A stretch of 64,000 nucleotides of DNA from positions 62,001 through 126,000 of the forward strand of contig BDSL01000026.1 in assembly GCA_003116995.1 (NCBI GenBank). Direction: 5' to 3'. Numbering within the stretch: the stretch's first letter is position 1; the number at the start of each line of letters is the position of its first letter. This DNA comes from Yamagishiella unicocca. Lineage: Eukaryota; Chlorophyta; Chlorophyceae; Chlamydomonadales; Volvocaceae. Made by a program: the position numbers and the translations under genes. Below, in pieces: positions 49,964 to 61,200 of this stretch. A model generated the notes under the pieces. It did not search any database, was not told the origin of the DNA, and worked only from the letters and a program-made list of their open reading frames with translations.

Positions 49964-52247
49964 ATGAAGGCATTGTTACTACTACTACTACGGTTGTCAG
50001 TCGTTCCATTTTCCATTTTAATCACCCAATTCCATCTTGCTGAACCATTGTTACATAACGTTCATCCAACATGTGACTTCATCAAGCCGACAGACCACAT
50101 TTTTGAAAATTTTGAGGATATTTCTGCATTGCTTCATGGTCCAACTATCCCGGCCAGCACATGCCTTATCAACCCATCAGTCGTGCATTTGCGGGATGAT
50201 TTGTACGTCTGGACGGCTCGGGCTTACGCACCTTACGAGGCTCGTTTTCATTGCCAAGAAGACTACACAAATGCAACCCATCTAGTTATGTTCGACACGT
50301 GGCGTGGGCGCAACAACTTCGTTGTAGCAGTCACGAGGACTGTGTTGAATGAAGAGGGCCATGTCACGCACAGCCTTATGGGGCATGCTCAGGTAGGTAA
50401 GGCATGCAAGCAAGGAGCGAGGATGGGCAGGAGAGTGAAACGACGTCTTCATTCCATAAGGGCATCAGGGATCGATGGACTCGACCTCCCTTCGCCCCAC
50501 CCCCATCCTATCCTAAGCATGCATGCGTGTTGCATGGCGGATGTAACCGATAGCAGGACATTTAAGCAATGCGCGTCTTTCATCCTCTACTGCTGCCCAG
50601 TCACCGCATACCAATCACCAGCGCGCCTCACAAGCTCGTACGGGCGGCTGTCCTTCACCCCCCAACTACGTGCATCGCCACGACGGAAGCCTCCTCGTTG
50701 GCGGCACATGTGGACGCTATAAATTTCTTTTATCTCCCCTGCATTTTTGCTTAAAAGGCAAGCGCCTCCTGACCGAACGGTTCGCGGGGATATGGACAGG
50801 ATCAGGGAGGGCCCTACGTCTGTAACATGCTCATGCGCATAATCGGAATTTATCCACGCTACCGGTATTGAAACCACTTTAAGACCAACCCATGTAACTG
50901 CGCATTGTGTCGCTGCTGTCTGAATCGCTACAGGTTGATGTTGACGTGGAAGATGGCCGCATATTCAAAGATGCTGACGGCGCAATTTGGATCGCGTCGT
51001 ATTTCCGCCGAGGGGCTTGTATGTCCGTGTCGAACGTGAATGTCACCTGCCACAGCAGCGAAGAAACCATTGGCCTGGAGTGCAAATTCAATTTTGGTGG
51101 GATTTTGGCACTGTGGTACTCAAATATGACCAAGGTAATTACTGTACGTACAGTAGCCGTTTATTACTTGACGGAACGGATGAACTACTTACTTACCGAT
51201 GTTGTACTCGTTACAATCCGTGATTCGCGATCTTTTAACTTTCCTGCAGCGCGAGAAGAATTGGGTAAGTTGGTAATGACTGCCCCGCCGGCACTAGATA
51301 GGCCTGAACCTTCGGTTCGTTGTGTATCAAAAATTGTGTTATAGCTTCTTCTTATTACCACCTGCTGATCGACTGCCGACGGAGATGTCACGCACGCAGC
51401 ATCGCATGCATGCCTATCTCTCGCTGTCCTTGCCATAAACACAGGTGCCGCACAACGGTACAACGCGAATGTCGTATCCAGTGTATCCTTCCTTCGCACC
51501 CCATAATGTATTTGACTGGGGATCCTACCAAAAACCTCTTGTCAAACACGCCTTTGATAGTGTTGCACCAGCGGAGCAGTTCTTTGCGGACATCGACACG
51601 ACCTTTCGAGGTTACGTCTCTTTCTCGGGGGGTACTCCAGCGATACTACATGATGATGAAATATCGTATGTGGCAATCGGCCACGTCCGCGCTGACGGAA
51701 GGTGTTTTCACGGATGGCCTGATGGCAAGATAACGACCACATGCCTCGCCTGGGCAGAATCTGAGGCAGGACGCCAGCATCCGAGGCCAGTCCGCCTGTA
51801 CTACAAGCAGCGTGATGGGCAGACATCTGGTCATTATTTCAAGGAGTACGCAATGTTTTTTTACCGGTTAGTCAGAGAGCGAGCTAACACTTAGAGCACC
51901 GCGGTTACGAATTTTCTTACTACTCACGCATGCATGCACCCATGCCCGCGTGCGCGCGCAGGTTCAGTGCGAACCCCCCTTACGAGATTACACATATCAG
52001 CCACGGACTCATTCCATGTACTTATCACCATATAGGGATTGTCTTTCCCACTGGTTTTACACGGATTGGTTCATCAAAGACCTACCTCATATCCTTTGGG
52101 GATGCAGACCGCTACTCACGTATAGTAACTATGACAGCGGCAAACTTCGACAAGCTCCTTATCCCAATGGAAAAAATGCGTGCTAATAACGCGTCGTCGT
52201 ATTCGTTTTGCACGTTGCCATGCGCTAATACCGATAGGACTGTCTAA
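49964..52247 (+). CDS. Secreted GH130-like beta-propeller protein
   Basis: Exons 49964-50392, 50934-51134, 51250-51264, 51445-51866 and 51962-52247 join in frame to 450 codons plus stop. The N-terminus is a strong signal peptide (MKALLLLLLRLSVVPFSIL). EDGRIFKDADGAIWIASYF, REKNWVPH, and near the end SANPPYEITHISHG and IVFPTG...SFGDADRYSRIV match the order of motifs in GH130 and related five-bladed propellers (the ED-R, KNW, and final YG-x-D-type block). GH130 enzymes act on beta-mannosides; here the substrate and even catalysis are unproven, and YG is replaced by FG. The third exon is only 15 nt and supplies the KNW motif. A TGTAA motif lies at 52389-52393. Confidence 0.72.
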
Positions 52248-53106
52248 TGAATACTTACTGACGGTATGTCGCGCTGCTTGCTCAATGAGCTTCGAGCAAA
52301 CACAAGTGCTTATAGCCATACTTTGGAGTAGCTAGCATTAATATGGACTGACATCCTGCCGCTATTGCCCTCCCGGGGAAGCTTGCTGTGTAACAAGCCT
52401 GTCATGCCCCAGCGCCGGCATGAACGATTCGCGGGCATTAGTCATGGTTTCGGTGCCGCTCCAGAAACGCGTATCTGAGCATGACAGTTGGAGCGAAATA
52501 TCTCGCAAGTGTGTTGTTAGGTATGGTTCGTTGACACTAAGTAACGGACGCCGTCTTATACCGTCTGGTAACTTTCGGTGTTAGGTGGTAGCTGGCTCAC
52601 GATCGAAGCCGCAGGGATAAGGTGCGCACATCGGGCCCACAGAGCCTCCGCCGCCTTAGCACGGGCCGGATGCCACGCCTGGCATTCCCGGCCGTGCTCG
52701 AAGTATCCTCTCGCACGAGGTGCCCAGTTGCAGACGTGTAACGACAGTGTCGAGCATAGTTGCCCCCGCAAGCAACAGTGCAGCTGTGGGCCGCGCTTCG
52801 GTCGGGAGTCAGGATACCCGGGGCAGACCCCGGAAGAGGTAGCGACTTGCGGCGTTCACCTGCTAACGTGTCTACGACCTGGTCAGTTGTAGCCTGAGCG
52901 CTAACAACAACACACGCCAGTCAGGCCTGGAGTCGGCCACGACGGTCAGCCAGGAAAGCACGAACAGCACGGCCGGGAATCTGTCGATGAACTAGTCATT
53001 GAGCAGACCTGTGCCTTTGTATAGGACTTCTTAGGGGCGAGGAAACCACGCCTGCTCCCTCCCGATGCCCGATGTAGTGTTACACCTAGTGTCCGCGACG
53101 GCCGAA
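52248..53106. other. Gene-free stretch
   Basis: 3' flank of the GH130-like gene followed by sequence with no supported gene or repeat. Confidence 0.5.
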
Positions 53107-53345
53107 GCCTGCTGTGGGGCATGACAAGCCGGCCCCATTTTGGTTTTTGGGGTCGCAAGGAAACCCGGGAGTTGTAACGGTTACAGTGGGTTCCAGACCA
53201 GGAGTGTTGGGGTCCGCGAGGCTGCTGCGTGTAAACGGCCTATACAGGGGTGCACGATATATATCTGCTGTAGCCAGTGTAGACAGGGAGGTGCACGAGG
53301 CTGCTGTAGACAGTGTAGAGAGGGATGAGCTGCCACGCCCCAGCG
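53107..53345. repeat. Repeat module: common leader, R1 terminus and minisatellite
   Basis: Starts with GCCTGCTGTGGGGCATGACA, also present at 54903. Then comes an R1 terminus in minus orientation (53174, TTGTAACGGTTACAGTGGG) and copies of a GAGGCTGCTG-TAGAC unit (53216-53330), the same unit arrayed at 54926-55035. Confidence 0.75.
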
Positions 53346-53837
53346 CCGGCACGTACGTTTCACCGGCACTGGTTCCGGAGCCAGGACATCTGCGTTCCCG
53401 CTTGTATGCTGTTGCCGTAACTACAGCGCCTCTGTTGCTGTTAGGATTGATTGCGTCATGGATTCCGTTTCCACTCGTTCCGACAACGATGGGGACACGT
53501 GTGAATCTCGCGATTCAGGTCGGACGCAGGGCCCTTCTGACCAAATCCGTTGGTGCCGCAGAGTATTTAGCGGAACCACGCCTCATTCCTCGGCGTGGTT
53601 CTTCTGCTTGGTTGTTTTGGTTGTGCTTCTACACAATGTAACACACCGCGCTTGAAGAACGCCCGCGGCTCCTTGCTGCGTGAATAGGTCACTAGGTCGA
53701 CGCAGCCGCAGTCAGCGCCGCCTTTACGTTTGGATCTTGAGACCCTGCAGTTTGGTAACCTGCAGCCCGCCTGCCAGCAGCGCCAGTCCGCGGGGCTGTG
53801 GTGCCGCGCGCCCGCACTGGTGTCGGCGACAGGTTGT

Positions 53838-54240
53838 TGTAATCGTTACAGTGGGCTCCAGACCTGAAAAGGTAGAGCCATCGGGCGCATCGCCTGACAC
53901 TGAAAAAGACAAGGAAAGCTGAGAAAACCGACGGTTCCGAAAGACAAACCACCCAGAGCCTCACAACCGAGAGCCCAGAGGAAACAGCAAGCACCAATAC
54001 ACAGGGGGAGGTTGCGCTGATGGCTCCCCTGCACATGGCCACATGCATCCCAAGCAGACCCCCGAATGGAGAGACAGCAGCACGCCTCGGCAACACAATC
54101 GGATAACTCCCCCCCCAAGATCCCGAAAACGTCCCACACCCGAAACGGGCCGATGCCCATAGCGAGACGGGAAGAAACAATGGTACTTAATACCATCAAC
54201 CAGTTGAGGTCAACACCAACAGCAGTCTCTAGAAAAAGGC
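53838..54240 (-). repeat. Dispersed family R1, long copy (minus)
   Basis: Near-full-length match, reversed, to 21455-21850. The terminus is GTTACAGTGGGCTCCAGACC at 53841, preceded on the plus strand by GTTGTTGTAAT, i.e. a CAA-type tail on the element strand. One copy has a small extra insertion relative to the other near 54100. Confidence 0.88.
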
Positions 54241-54902
54241 AGACCGGCAACACGCCCGAATGGCTGAGCCGTGGCGCAACCTTCGCCTGCAATACGGAAA
54301 CCACTTCAGTATGCAACGCCAGGTAGCTTTGCAGGACTTGCGTAGGCTGCGTACTGGCACCGGCTGCGGCATGCGCGAGAGACACCAGAGCCGACGAAGC
54401 TGTGTCGGCGAAAGCTACCAGAGTCCAGAGAAATGCTGAAAGAAGACCACAAAGTAGGATACAGCCCGCAGGACTGATCAGGTAGAGCGACGACCGAAGC
54501 CGCCGCTGAGAGGCCATCATTGGCGAAGTTGATACTTCGCAACGAAGGGCGTGGGTGACCACCAGGCTAGCTGGACAGCCACAGGATACTCAGCGCAGGC
54601 ACTCTGCAAAGCCACCGTGACGAGCCAGTATGGCCGCGGCGAACGAAGGTGTGAACCAGATTGCTGCGAGCTGGATGGGATCCGACCGGTGCCGAAAGTT
54701 CCCGGGCGATGCGGGAGCTCCTCCTCCACGTACCAGACGACACCGCCATTCCATCCTCCTGAACTCCCATCTAGACGACCGGCAACAGCAAGCAGCTCCC
54801 ATCTGGCCCCATGCACCGACGCTCGCGCGCCCCCTAAGGGGTCACGTGGTGCGAGTTTCCGCAGTATGAGTATGAGTGTTTTCTGGTATGTGTGACAGGT
54901 GA

Positions 54903-55035
54903 TGCCTGCTGTGGGGCATGACAGAGCGAGGCTGCTGTAGAAAGTGTAGAGAGGGGTGAGCGAGGCTGCTGTAGATAGACGGCGAGGCTGCTGTAGACAG
55001 CGTAGACAGGGCTGCGCGAGGCTGCTGTAGACGCG
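54903..55035. repeat. 36-38-bp minisatellite (GAGGCTGCTGTAGA unit)
   Basis: Four imperfect copies of a unit containing GCGAGGCTGCTGTAGA and GTGTAGA-GAGGG, preceded by the leader GCCTGCTGTGGGGCATGACA shared with 53107. Confidence 0.85.
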
Positions 55036-55145
55036 AGCCATGAAACTGCAATCCCTGTAAAATCAGGTATGTTATCAGCCTACCTATGGTACCCTGGCTT
55101 TGGGATAGATACACACGGGGTAATAAGCTTGAGGTAACGCATCCG

Positions 55146-55435
55146 AGGGGTTGGGTTATGGAGGGATGACCCAACAGAAGGGTTATAGAGTAGGGGTTGG
55201 ATTAGAGAGGGATTACCCAACAGAGGGTTCGGGTTACGGGGGGATAACCAACCTAAGGGGTTATGGGGTCCAATCAACGAACTCTCGGGTGCTTTACCCC
55301 CTGGTAACCCCAGGGTTTGGTGACCCACTGGGGGTATCCACCGGAGGGGTTACGTAGGGAGTAAGCACCCTGACGGTGGGGTTAGAGACTCGGTGTGCCA
55401 AACCGAGGGGTAACCGACCTTTTTATGCCATAGGG
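55146..55435 (+). repeat. Dispersed family R2, copy 2
   Basis: Second copy of the element at 20660-20925, same orientation: GAGGGGTTGGGTTAT, repeated GGGTTA blocks, TTATGGGGTCCAA, a GAGACTCGGT string and the end GAGGGGTAACCGACCTTTTT-ATGCCATAGGG. Slightly longer than copy 1. Confidence 0.85.
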
Positions 55436-55807
55436 GTTATACGACATACCAAATGGAGGGCACAACTTTACTAGCGGATTGTTTTCGGACATGCGGTTGA
55501 GTTCGCGTGCCAGAAAACTTGGATTATTACCGAGAAACTGTATATATATTGTTTTGGGGTGGGAGGGTGGTCGCCTTCACAAGGCGCATTCCTTGTGTCC
55601 CTGTAACGGCGGTGGGCCTCCTAACTTGATAATAACAAGATGATACAGTGTCCGCAAGCCCAGGCAAGCCCAGGACAATGATGATTTTCCCTGAAATAGG
55701 TCCAACCGCAGGGGAAAAACAAAAATTTGCTTGGGTCCGAAAACAAATGAAAAAGGGAGGAGCGGGGGAAAACAAACCATTGGGTCCTTGTAACACCCCC
55801 AAACTTA

Positions 55808-55880
55808 CCCTTTGGTCTGGAGCCCACTGTAACGGTAGTACCTGTTACAGTGGGTTAAGGTAGAACCATCGGGAGTATAA
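55808..55880. repeat. Two R1 termini head to head
   Basis: GGTCTGGAGCCCACTGTAAC on the plus strand ends at 55834 and GTTACAGTGGG on the opposite strand begins at 55849, about 15 bp apart. The minus copy continues with AAGGTAGAACCATCGGGAG. Confidence 0.9.
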
Positions 55881-56159
55881 TGCACCGTCTACATATCTAC
55901 ATATATTATTCATGTGCGCAAACAGTATTGCGGAATGAGGCATGTGATTCAGTCCACCCAGAGGATCATCAACCGCGAAAACAGCAGGCCTACACCAAAG
56001 GTCGGTGGAAAACCTGGGAGAACACAACCTAACTGTATTGTTATTGTTCGACCTGCAGGACCTTATCGCATGTACGACACGCGAAAGCTCGCTGGTCCTC
56101 AACGCCCATGGCTTGGGCTATTTCTGAGCTAGGGGATAAACAAGCGCCCATAACCACTC

Positions 56160-56700
56160 CAGCTATCCCAACAAAACATGTTCCCCGTCTTCGACGGTAT
56201 TCCTATTCCTGCAGAGCCTGCACCGCCTATCTGCCCTGTTACTGTCTCCCGGGCGACTAACTTCAAGGTCTGAGACACACAGCCTAAAGCGCTTAAGTGA
56301 TGTACCGGTATGTGGCCTCGGAGGGACGTGCCCTTTCAGGTGCCTTTCCGTGCCCATCCAGTGAGCGAGCGTGCCCTACCGTGCCGATACACATTTAGCT
56401 GCATTTTGTCCAGGACGTCCCAGGCTGTGTCCCAAGAGAGGTGAACAGCCGATCGAGGGTCACCATTAAGCCTTTGATCAATAGACCACTCGCCATCAAA
56501 ACGACTTGTGGGGATCTCCATGAGAAAACTCACACAGGCTCACACGGAGCTCGACCAGTCCGTCTATGCGTGCAAATTTGACCGAGAGGATGTAATGTCG
56601 AGCCCAAACCTTCCCCAACCCCTTCAACGCATTCCTAGGCCCCAGCTCCTTTGCCAAAACTCCAGCACCGCCCGCACCGTTGCTACCTCTCATGGGGGTA
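56160..56700 (-). mobile_element. LINE (non-LTR retrotransposon) remnant, 3' end of the RT protein
   Basis: On the minus strand RRCRLCRNRNTVEDGEHVLL matches the Cys/His block (C-x2-C, VEDxxH) that lies near the C-terminus of L1-type reverse transcriptase proteins, preceded by helical sequence in two other frames (56336-56533 and 56496-56693), so frameshifts are present. It stops shortly after. About 310 bp downstream on the same strand is an R1 terminus (55849), which suggests R1 is this element's 3' end. Confidence 0.6.
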
Positions 56701-56879
56701 GCGAGGAAAGCAGAAACCCGTGGAAACGACGTAGGGGGTGAGGGCTGCGGAACCTGCGGTTGCGGTACGGCTGCCAGCTGCTCTGTGGCGGGTGAAGGCG
56801 CGTGGGCCTACGCGCGCTCGTTGAATGGGCATCAGCGCCACCTGCGTCATCATGTCCAACGAGCGTTGCTGTATTCCTA

Positions 56880-58260
56880 AGGGCGTTTAGTTTCTGCCAG
56901 CCTCAATCCCTGTCGTTTATTTTCTAGTTCCTTACCAGAGCAGGAAACTGTATACTTCGGTTAGGACAGGCGAAACATCAAGCCGGCTTTACGACGAAAT
57001 GGCCGGCGCTAACTGCGAAGGCTACTGTTACCATAATTGGACTTCATCATAATCCATGGACAAGCAAACAACGCCGACCTAAGCCACCCTGTCAAATGAG
57101 GGTGTACGTCGCAGGCGCACATACTCCCACTAATATGGAAGGTGCTATAGCCGAAGAACGTCGCTCTTCAGCTGCGGCAACGAGGCGGCCCTAACTACCC
57201 AAGCCAAACAACCCCGCGGCCTGCCATATAGCCCCGCGCAGTGGATAAGGTCGGAAGACGCAGCAGCGAATAGACGCAAACGGCGCGCTTTCCGGTGCAC
57301 GCCAGCCGTGAAAAAGTGTGAGCCCGGCGAACATGCAGACAGACGATGGTAAGCAAGGCCTGATGTTGGCTTGGGGGCGAGAGCTGACGCACAAGATCCC
57401 AAGGCTGGCTAGAAGGCTACCTAGGAAAGCTACCTCAAGACACGGCGGCGTATGCAAAGGCCTTCTGCACCGGAAGGTGCAGCGTGTTGTCCAACCAATC
57501 AATCCACCAACCAACCAATCAACCAACCGGCCGTAAAATCCGCGCCGATTGTCACTCGCTCGCAGCTCGATGCGCGCAAGCCTGCAGGAGGCACTAAACA
57601 CGGCTACTTGCTGCACTTACTACCGGTACACCCCGGTACGCGCGGCACGCACTCGCACCCACGTAAGAGCGGTGTGGCACCGCAGCGTGGAGTCCCGTCA
57701 CAAAGCGGTTAGACGCGGCTGCAGGGCACCAGTGGGTACGACAGGATCGCAACTGAAACAACCCACCAGAGAGCCCCCATCCGGGGACAGGACTCGACGA
57801 TCCGTGCCCCGCATAAGGCCCCCATACATGCGCGCCAAACTGCCGAGACGGCCTTGTGGTGTGGCGGCAGTCTCAGCACCGTTGGGGGGGCGCTCGAAGC
57901 CGCCCGTCACGGACACGGGATGGCCCGCAAGTGTTCAGTAAACGCTGCAATGTGAGTGCAACTACCGCTGCTGCCTTACCGACAGGGGCAGCCGGTCCCG
58001 CTGCGTCGCCTCTCAACAGCACTTTTTAAGCTTGCGATGCAACACTGCCAGACCCGCACCTGTGCCGCCGAGCTGCCGTCCGAAGACGCCAGCAGCAGCA
58101 GAGCGCAACGCGCGGAACAACCTGCGCCCCTCCTCCACACAAGCCAACTCCAACGTCGATCGACCGACTGCTCCAACGTCGTCATGGCGACTCATAACAG
58201 CCAACTCCTGCCATCCTCGCAACCCCTTTTTCCAAGGAACCCAGGTAAGCGCCTGGCGGC
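56880..58260. other. Gene-free stretch with a CCAA-type microsatellite
   Basis: 3' flank of the coiled-coil gene. A run of CCAAC/CCAAT units lies at about 57495-57532. No gene supported. Confidence 0.5.
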
Positions 58261-61200
58261 TCACGAGCTGCTGCGGCTGCTGCTGGGGCGGCCTTGCCGC
58301 TTCGGCGCCACGGTCTGCGAGGCCGCAACCGGCGCGGAGGCTTCCATTGCCGCAGTAGAGGCCGGCGCAGCCGGCTCCGAGGCTCCGGCCGCCGCCTTCT
58401 TGCCTGGCGGCTGCGCGCGCTTCACAGGCTCCGGCCGCGCTGCGCTCTTCACGGTGGCCCGGCGAGCGCGCTTGACGGCCTCACCCGCTGCAGCCGCGGC
58501 GTCATGCGCCTCTGCAGGCCCAGCCACAGCCACTGGCGCGGCCTCGGCCGAGGCCTTCTTGACGGTCTCCCTTCGCGCACCGTTCTTGGCGGTGGTGGCG
58601 CGGGCGCGCTTGGGGGCGGGCGCGTCGCTCTTGGGGGCCGAACCGACGCTTACACCGGCGGCGACGGGGATGGCAAACTCCATCTCGCCCTCGGCTGCAG
58701 TGGTGCTGGCAGCGGCAGCTGCCTGGGCGCGCGTCAGCGCGCGAGCGGACTCCGCCAGCTGGCGGTCGCGCACGGCCACCTGCTGCCGCAGCTCTTCGAC
58801 CTGCCGCCGCAATTAATATGACAATAATGTAAGGGTGATACCGGTATACAACCATCCTTTGGGGAACGATCCACGTAACGGGGGAGCCGCATCATACATC
58901 GTCAGGATATTTGCTAAATGGTTGGCGCTGCTCGGCGGTGGGTTTCTCACAGTGGCGAGGGCCTACGTTCGACCGGTTTTTTTAACTGTAAAATGCAGCG
59001 TCGCCTCTCCAGGACTAGCACCGCTACACCCTGGCTGTTTGCATCGCTCGTGCCCGCACTGCCCGACAGTGCGCCCGACTCACTTGCGCCTGGGAGCCCT
59101 GCGCCACAGCCAGCTCGTCCTGCAGGCAAGCATAGAGTGCGCGAGAACGTGATTTTGATGTTGGATAAGCGCACGCGGCCGCTGGGCGACCAGGACAAAG
59201 GCGTTAGTGACGCTCAAAGCGGCGACTGGTCTGGCCGAGATGTCTCATCCCGCTCATGACAAGCGCGGCAGCTGCCACGGCCGTCATGGGCCCTTAGCGC
59301 TCCTTGTGGCGGGCTGAACGTGGGCGTGTTGGACCCGAAATTCGAGGAACTGTGACGCTGGCTGTCTGGCTGGCCGCCCACTCCTCAGCCCCAGCAGTGT
59401 ACAGCCGCCACCCCTCCCGCCAAGCAGTACACAGCGCGAATTCCACGGCGCAGTCGCAATGATCCCGCCCCCGCACCGCTACCTGCAGGTGCGCCACCTG
59501 CTGCTGCAATCCAGAGGAGATGGCCGAGGCAGCGCGCGTCTGCTCCAGCTCCGCCTGCATATCAGATAGCATATTGTGCGAGGCACGTGACATTGAGGTC
59601 ACATGCGCCGTGATGTGCCCACGCGCGCGCCCGCGGCGCCAGTGCCTTGGAAAGCTGCCCGCATGCGCCGCTTCCAGACAATACGTGTCCTGTCGTGACG
59701 CGCTCTAGGTAAACCAGGAGCGACAAACACGCTCCAACTGGGCGTGCTTACTGTCACGGCAGAAGCAAAGGAGGTGTGCGCGGCAACCGACGCGCCTGCC
59801 CTTGCCTGGGGCGGCTCCTATGTAAATGCATTATGTGTGCGAAAGGTTACGGCGCATATAAGTCCCGTCCATCACCAACGGTACACTGCAGTGTAGTGCA
59901 ATTGCAGGGCGCCGCACCAGTAGGGTGTTGATCTGCTTCTTGAGGTCCGCGTTCTCGTGCTTCATGGCCACAGTGCGCATCTCAGACTCGGCCATCTGCA
60001 CCGGGCACCATCCACAGGTGCAGCAACAGCCCCGGGCGCAACGTCAAAGGCATCGTAGCACACTGGAAAAAGGAGGCAATCAGTCAAAGGCGTCGTAAGT
60101 GCACGCCCTGTCCGCAGTTACGCCCCATCCGCGGCTGCGCTCCGGAACCCCAGCCCCCCTGCCCTGCGCTGCCTGCCGCACCTCGCGCCGGGAAGTCAAC
60201 GCGTTCTGCTCCAGCTTGGTGAGCGCCGTCTTGGAGTGGTCGGCTACTCGGACCAGCTCCGCCTCGCGGCTGGCTGCGGCCTGTACTCGCGGCGCGTCAA
60301 AGGGAGTATATCAGGTGAGGGGCAGTCAGGAGCGGACTCCGAGGGCGCGGCAGCACAAAGGGACAAGCTGCCGCGGAACGCAGCGCCTGCAGGGCGATGA
60401 GGCCGCACAGATGCGGCCACGACTCACGCTTGGCTCCCAACCCGCGCCGCGGCGAAGCGCACGTCCGCAACCATCAACCGCAATAACCACCCGGGAAGCT
60501 CGGCCTGTCCTCAGCCGTGCACCGGTCCCTTCGTGGCCGTGCAGCCCACCCACCCACCCCGCCTCGCCTCGCCCCGCCCGCCTCACCTGCACTTTCTTAT
60601 CCAGCTCCTTGCTCTTGGACTCGTAGCCAGACAGCATGCCGCTGAGCTCAGCCACCTTGGAGTCGGCGGCGGACGAGGCAGCGCGGGCAGCATCCAGCTC
60701 GCTGCGCAGGGAGGTCAGGTCGCCAGCGGCGCGCTCCACCTCCTGCAGCGGGTGTTTTCGTTTGCGGTGTCGAGTTAACATCCGTAACGCAGGGCGCGCG
60801 CTCCAGCGCGCCATCCGACCCCGGCCCCCGGCTTCCTAGCCCACGGCCTAGCCCAATGTACTCAAGCCCCCGTCGTCGCGACTCGCTTGGATCGTCGATT
60901 TTATTGTGGAAGAGGCATCTACCCACACGGTGTCACGCCGAAACGGGGCAAGCTGAACGGCACAAGGCTGAACGGCGTTACGCCGAGACGGCGCAAGCTC
61001 GATACCCGCAACAACACGGGTTACTTGTGGGACTCCCTCCCATCTGGACGACGACAACGGCAAGCCGGCCTCGCCCCCCGCCCTGCCGACTGCCTCGCCC
61101 CCTCTCCCAGTGGTGCACCTGCTTATAGTACTGCGCCTTCTCGCGCTGCTTCTCCGCCTTGGCCTCCAGCTCCCGCAGCTGTCCCTGGCTACCCACCAGC

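Noticed and set aside
50560..50800. An additional exon of the GH130-like gene
   Set aside because: A protein-like frame exists, but joining 50392 directly to 50934 keeps phase and motif order, so no exon is needed.
57140..57620. Overlapping minus-strand frames downstream of the coiled-coil gene
   Set aside because: Mutually exclusive frames without domains or splice support, in the 3' flank.
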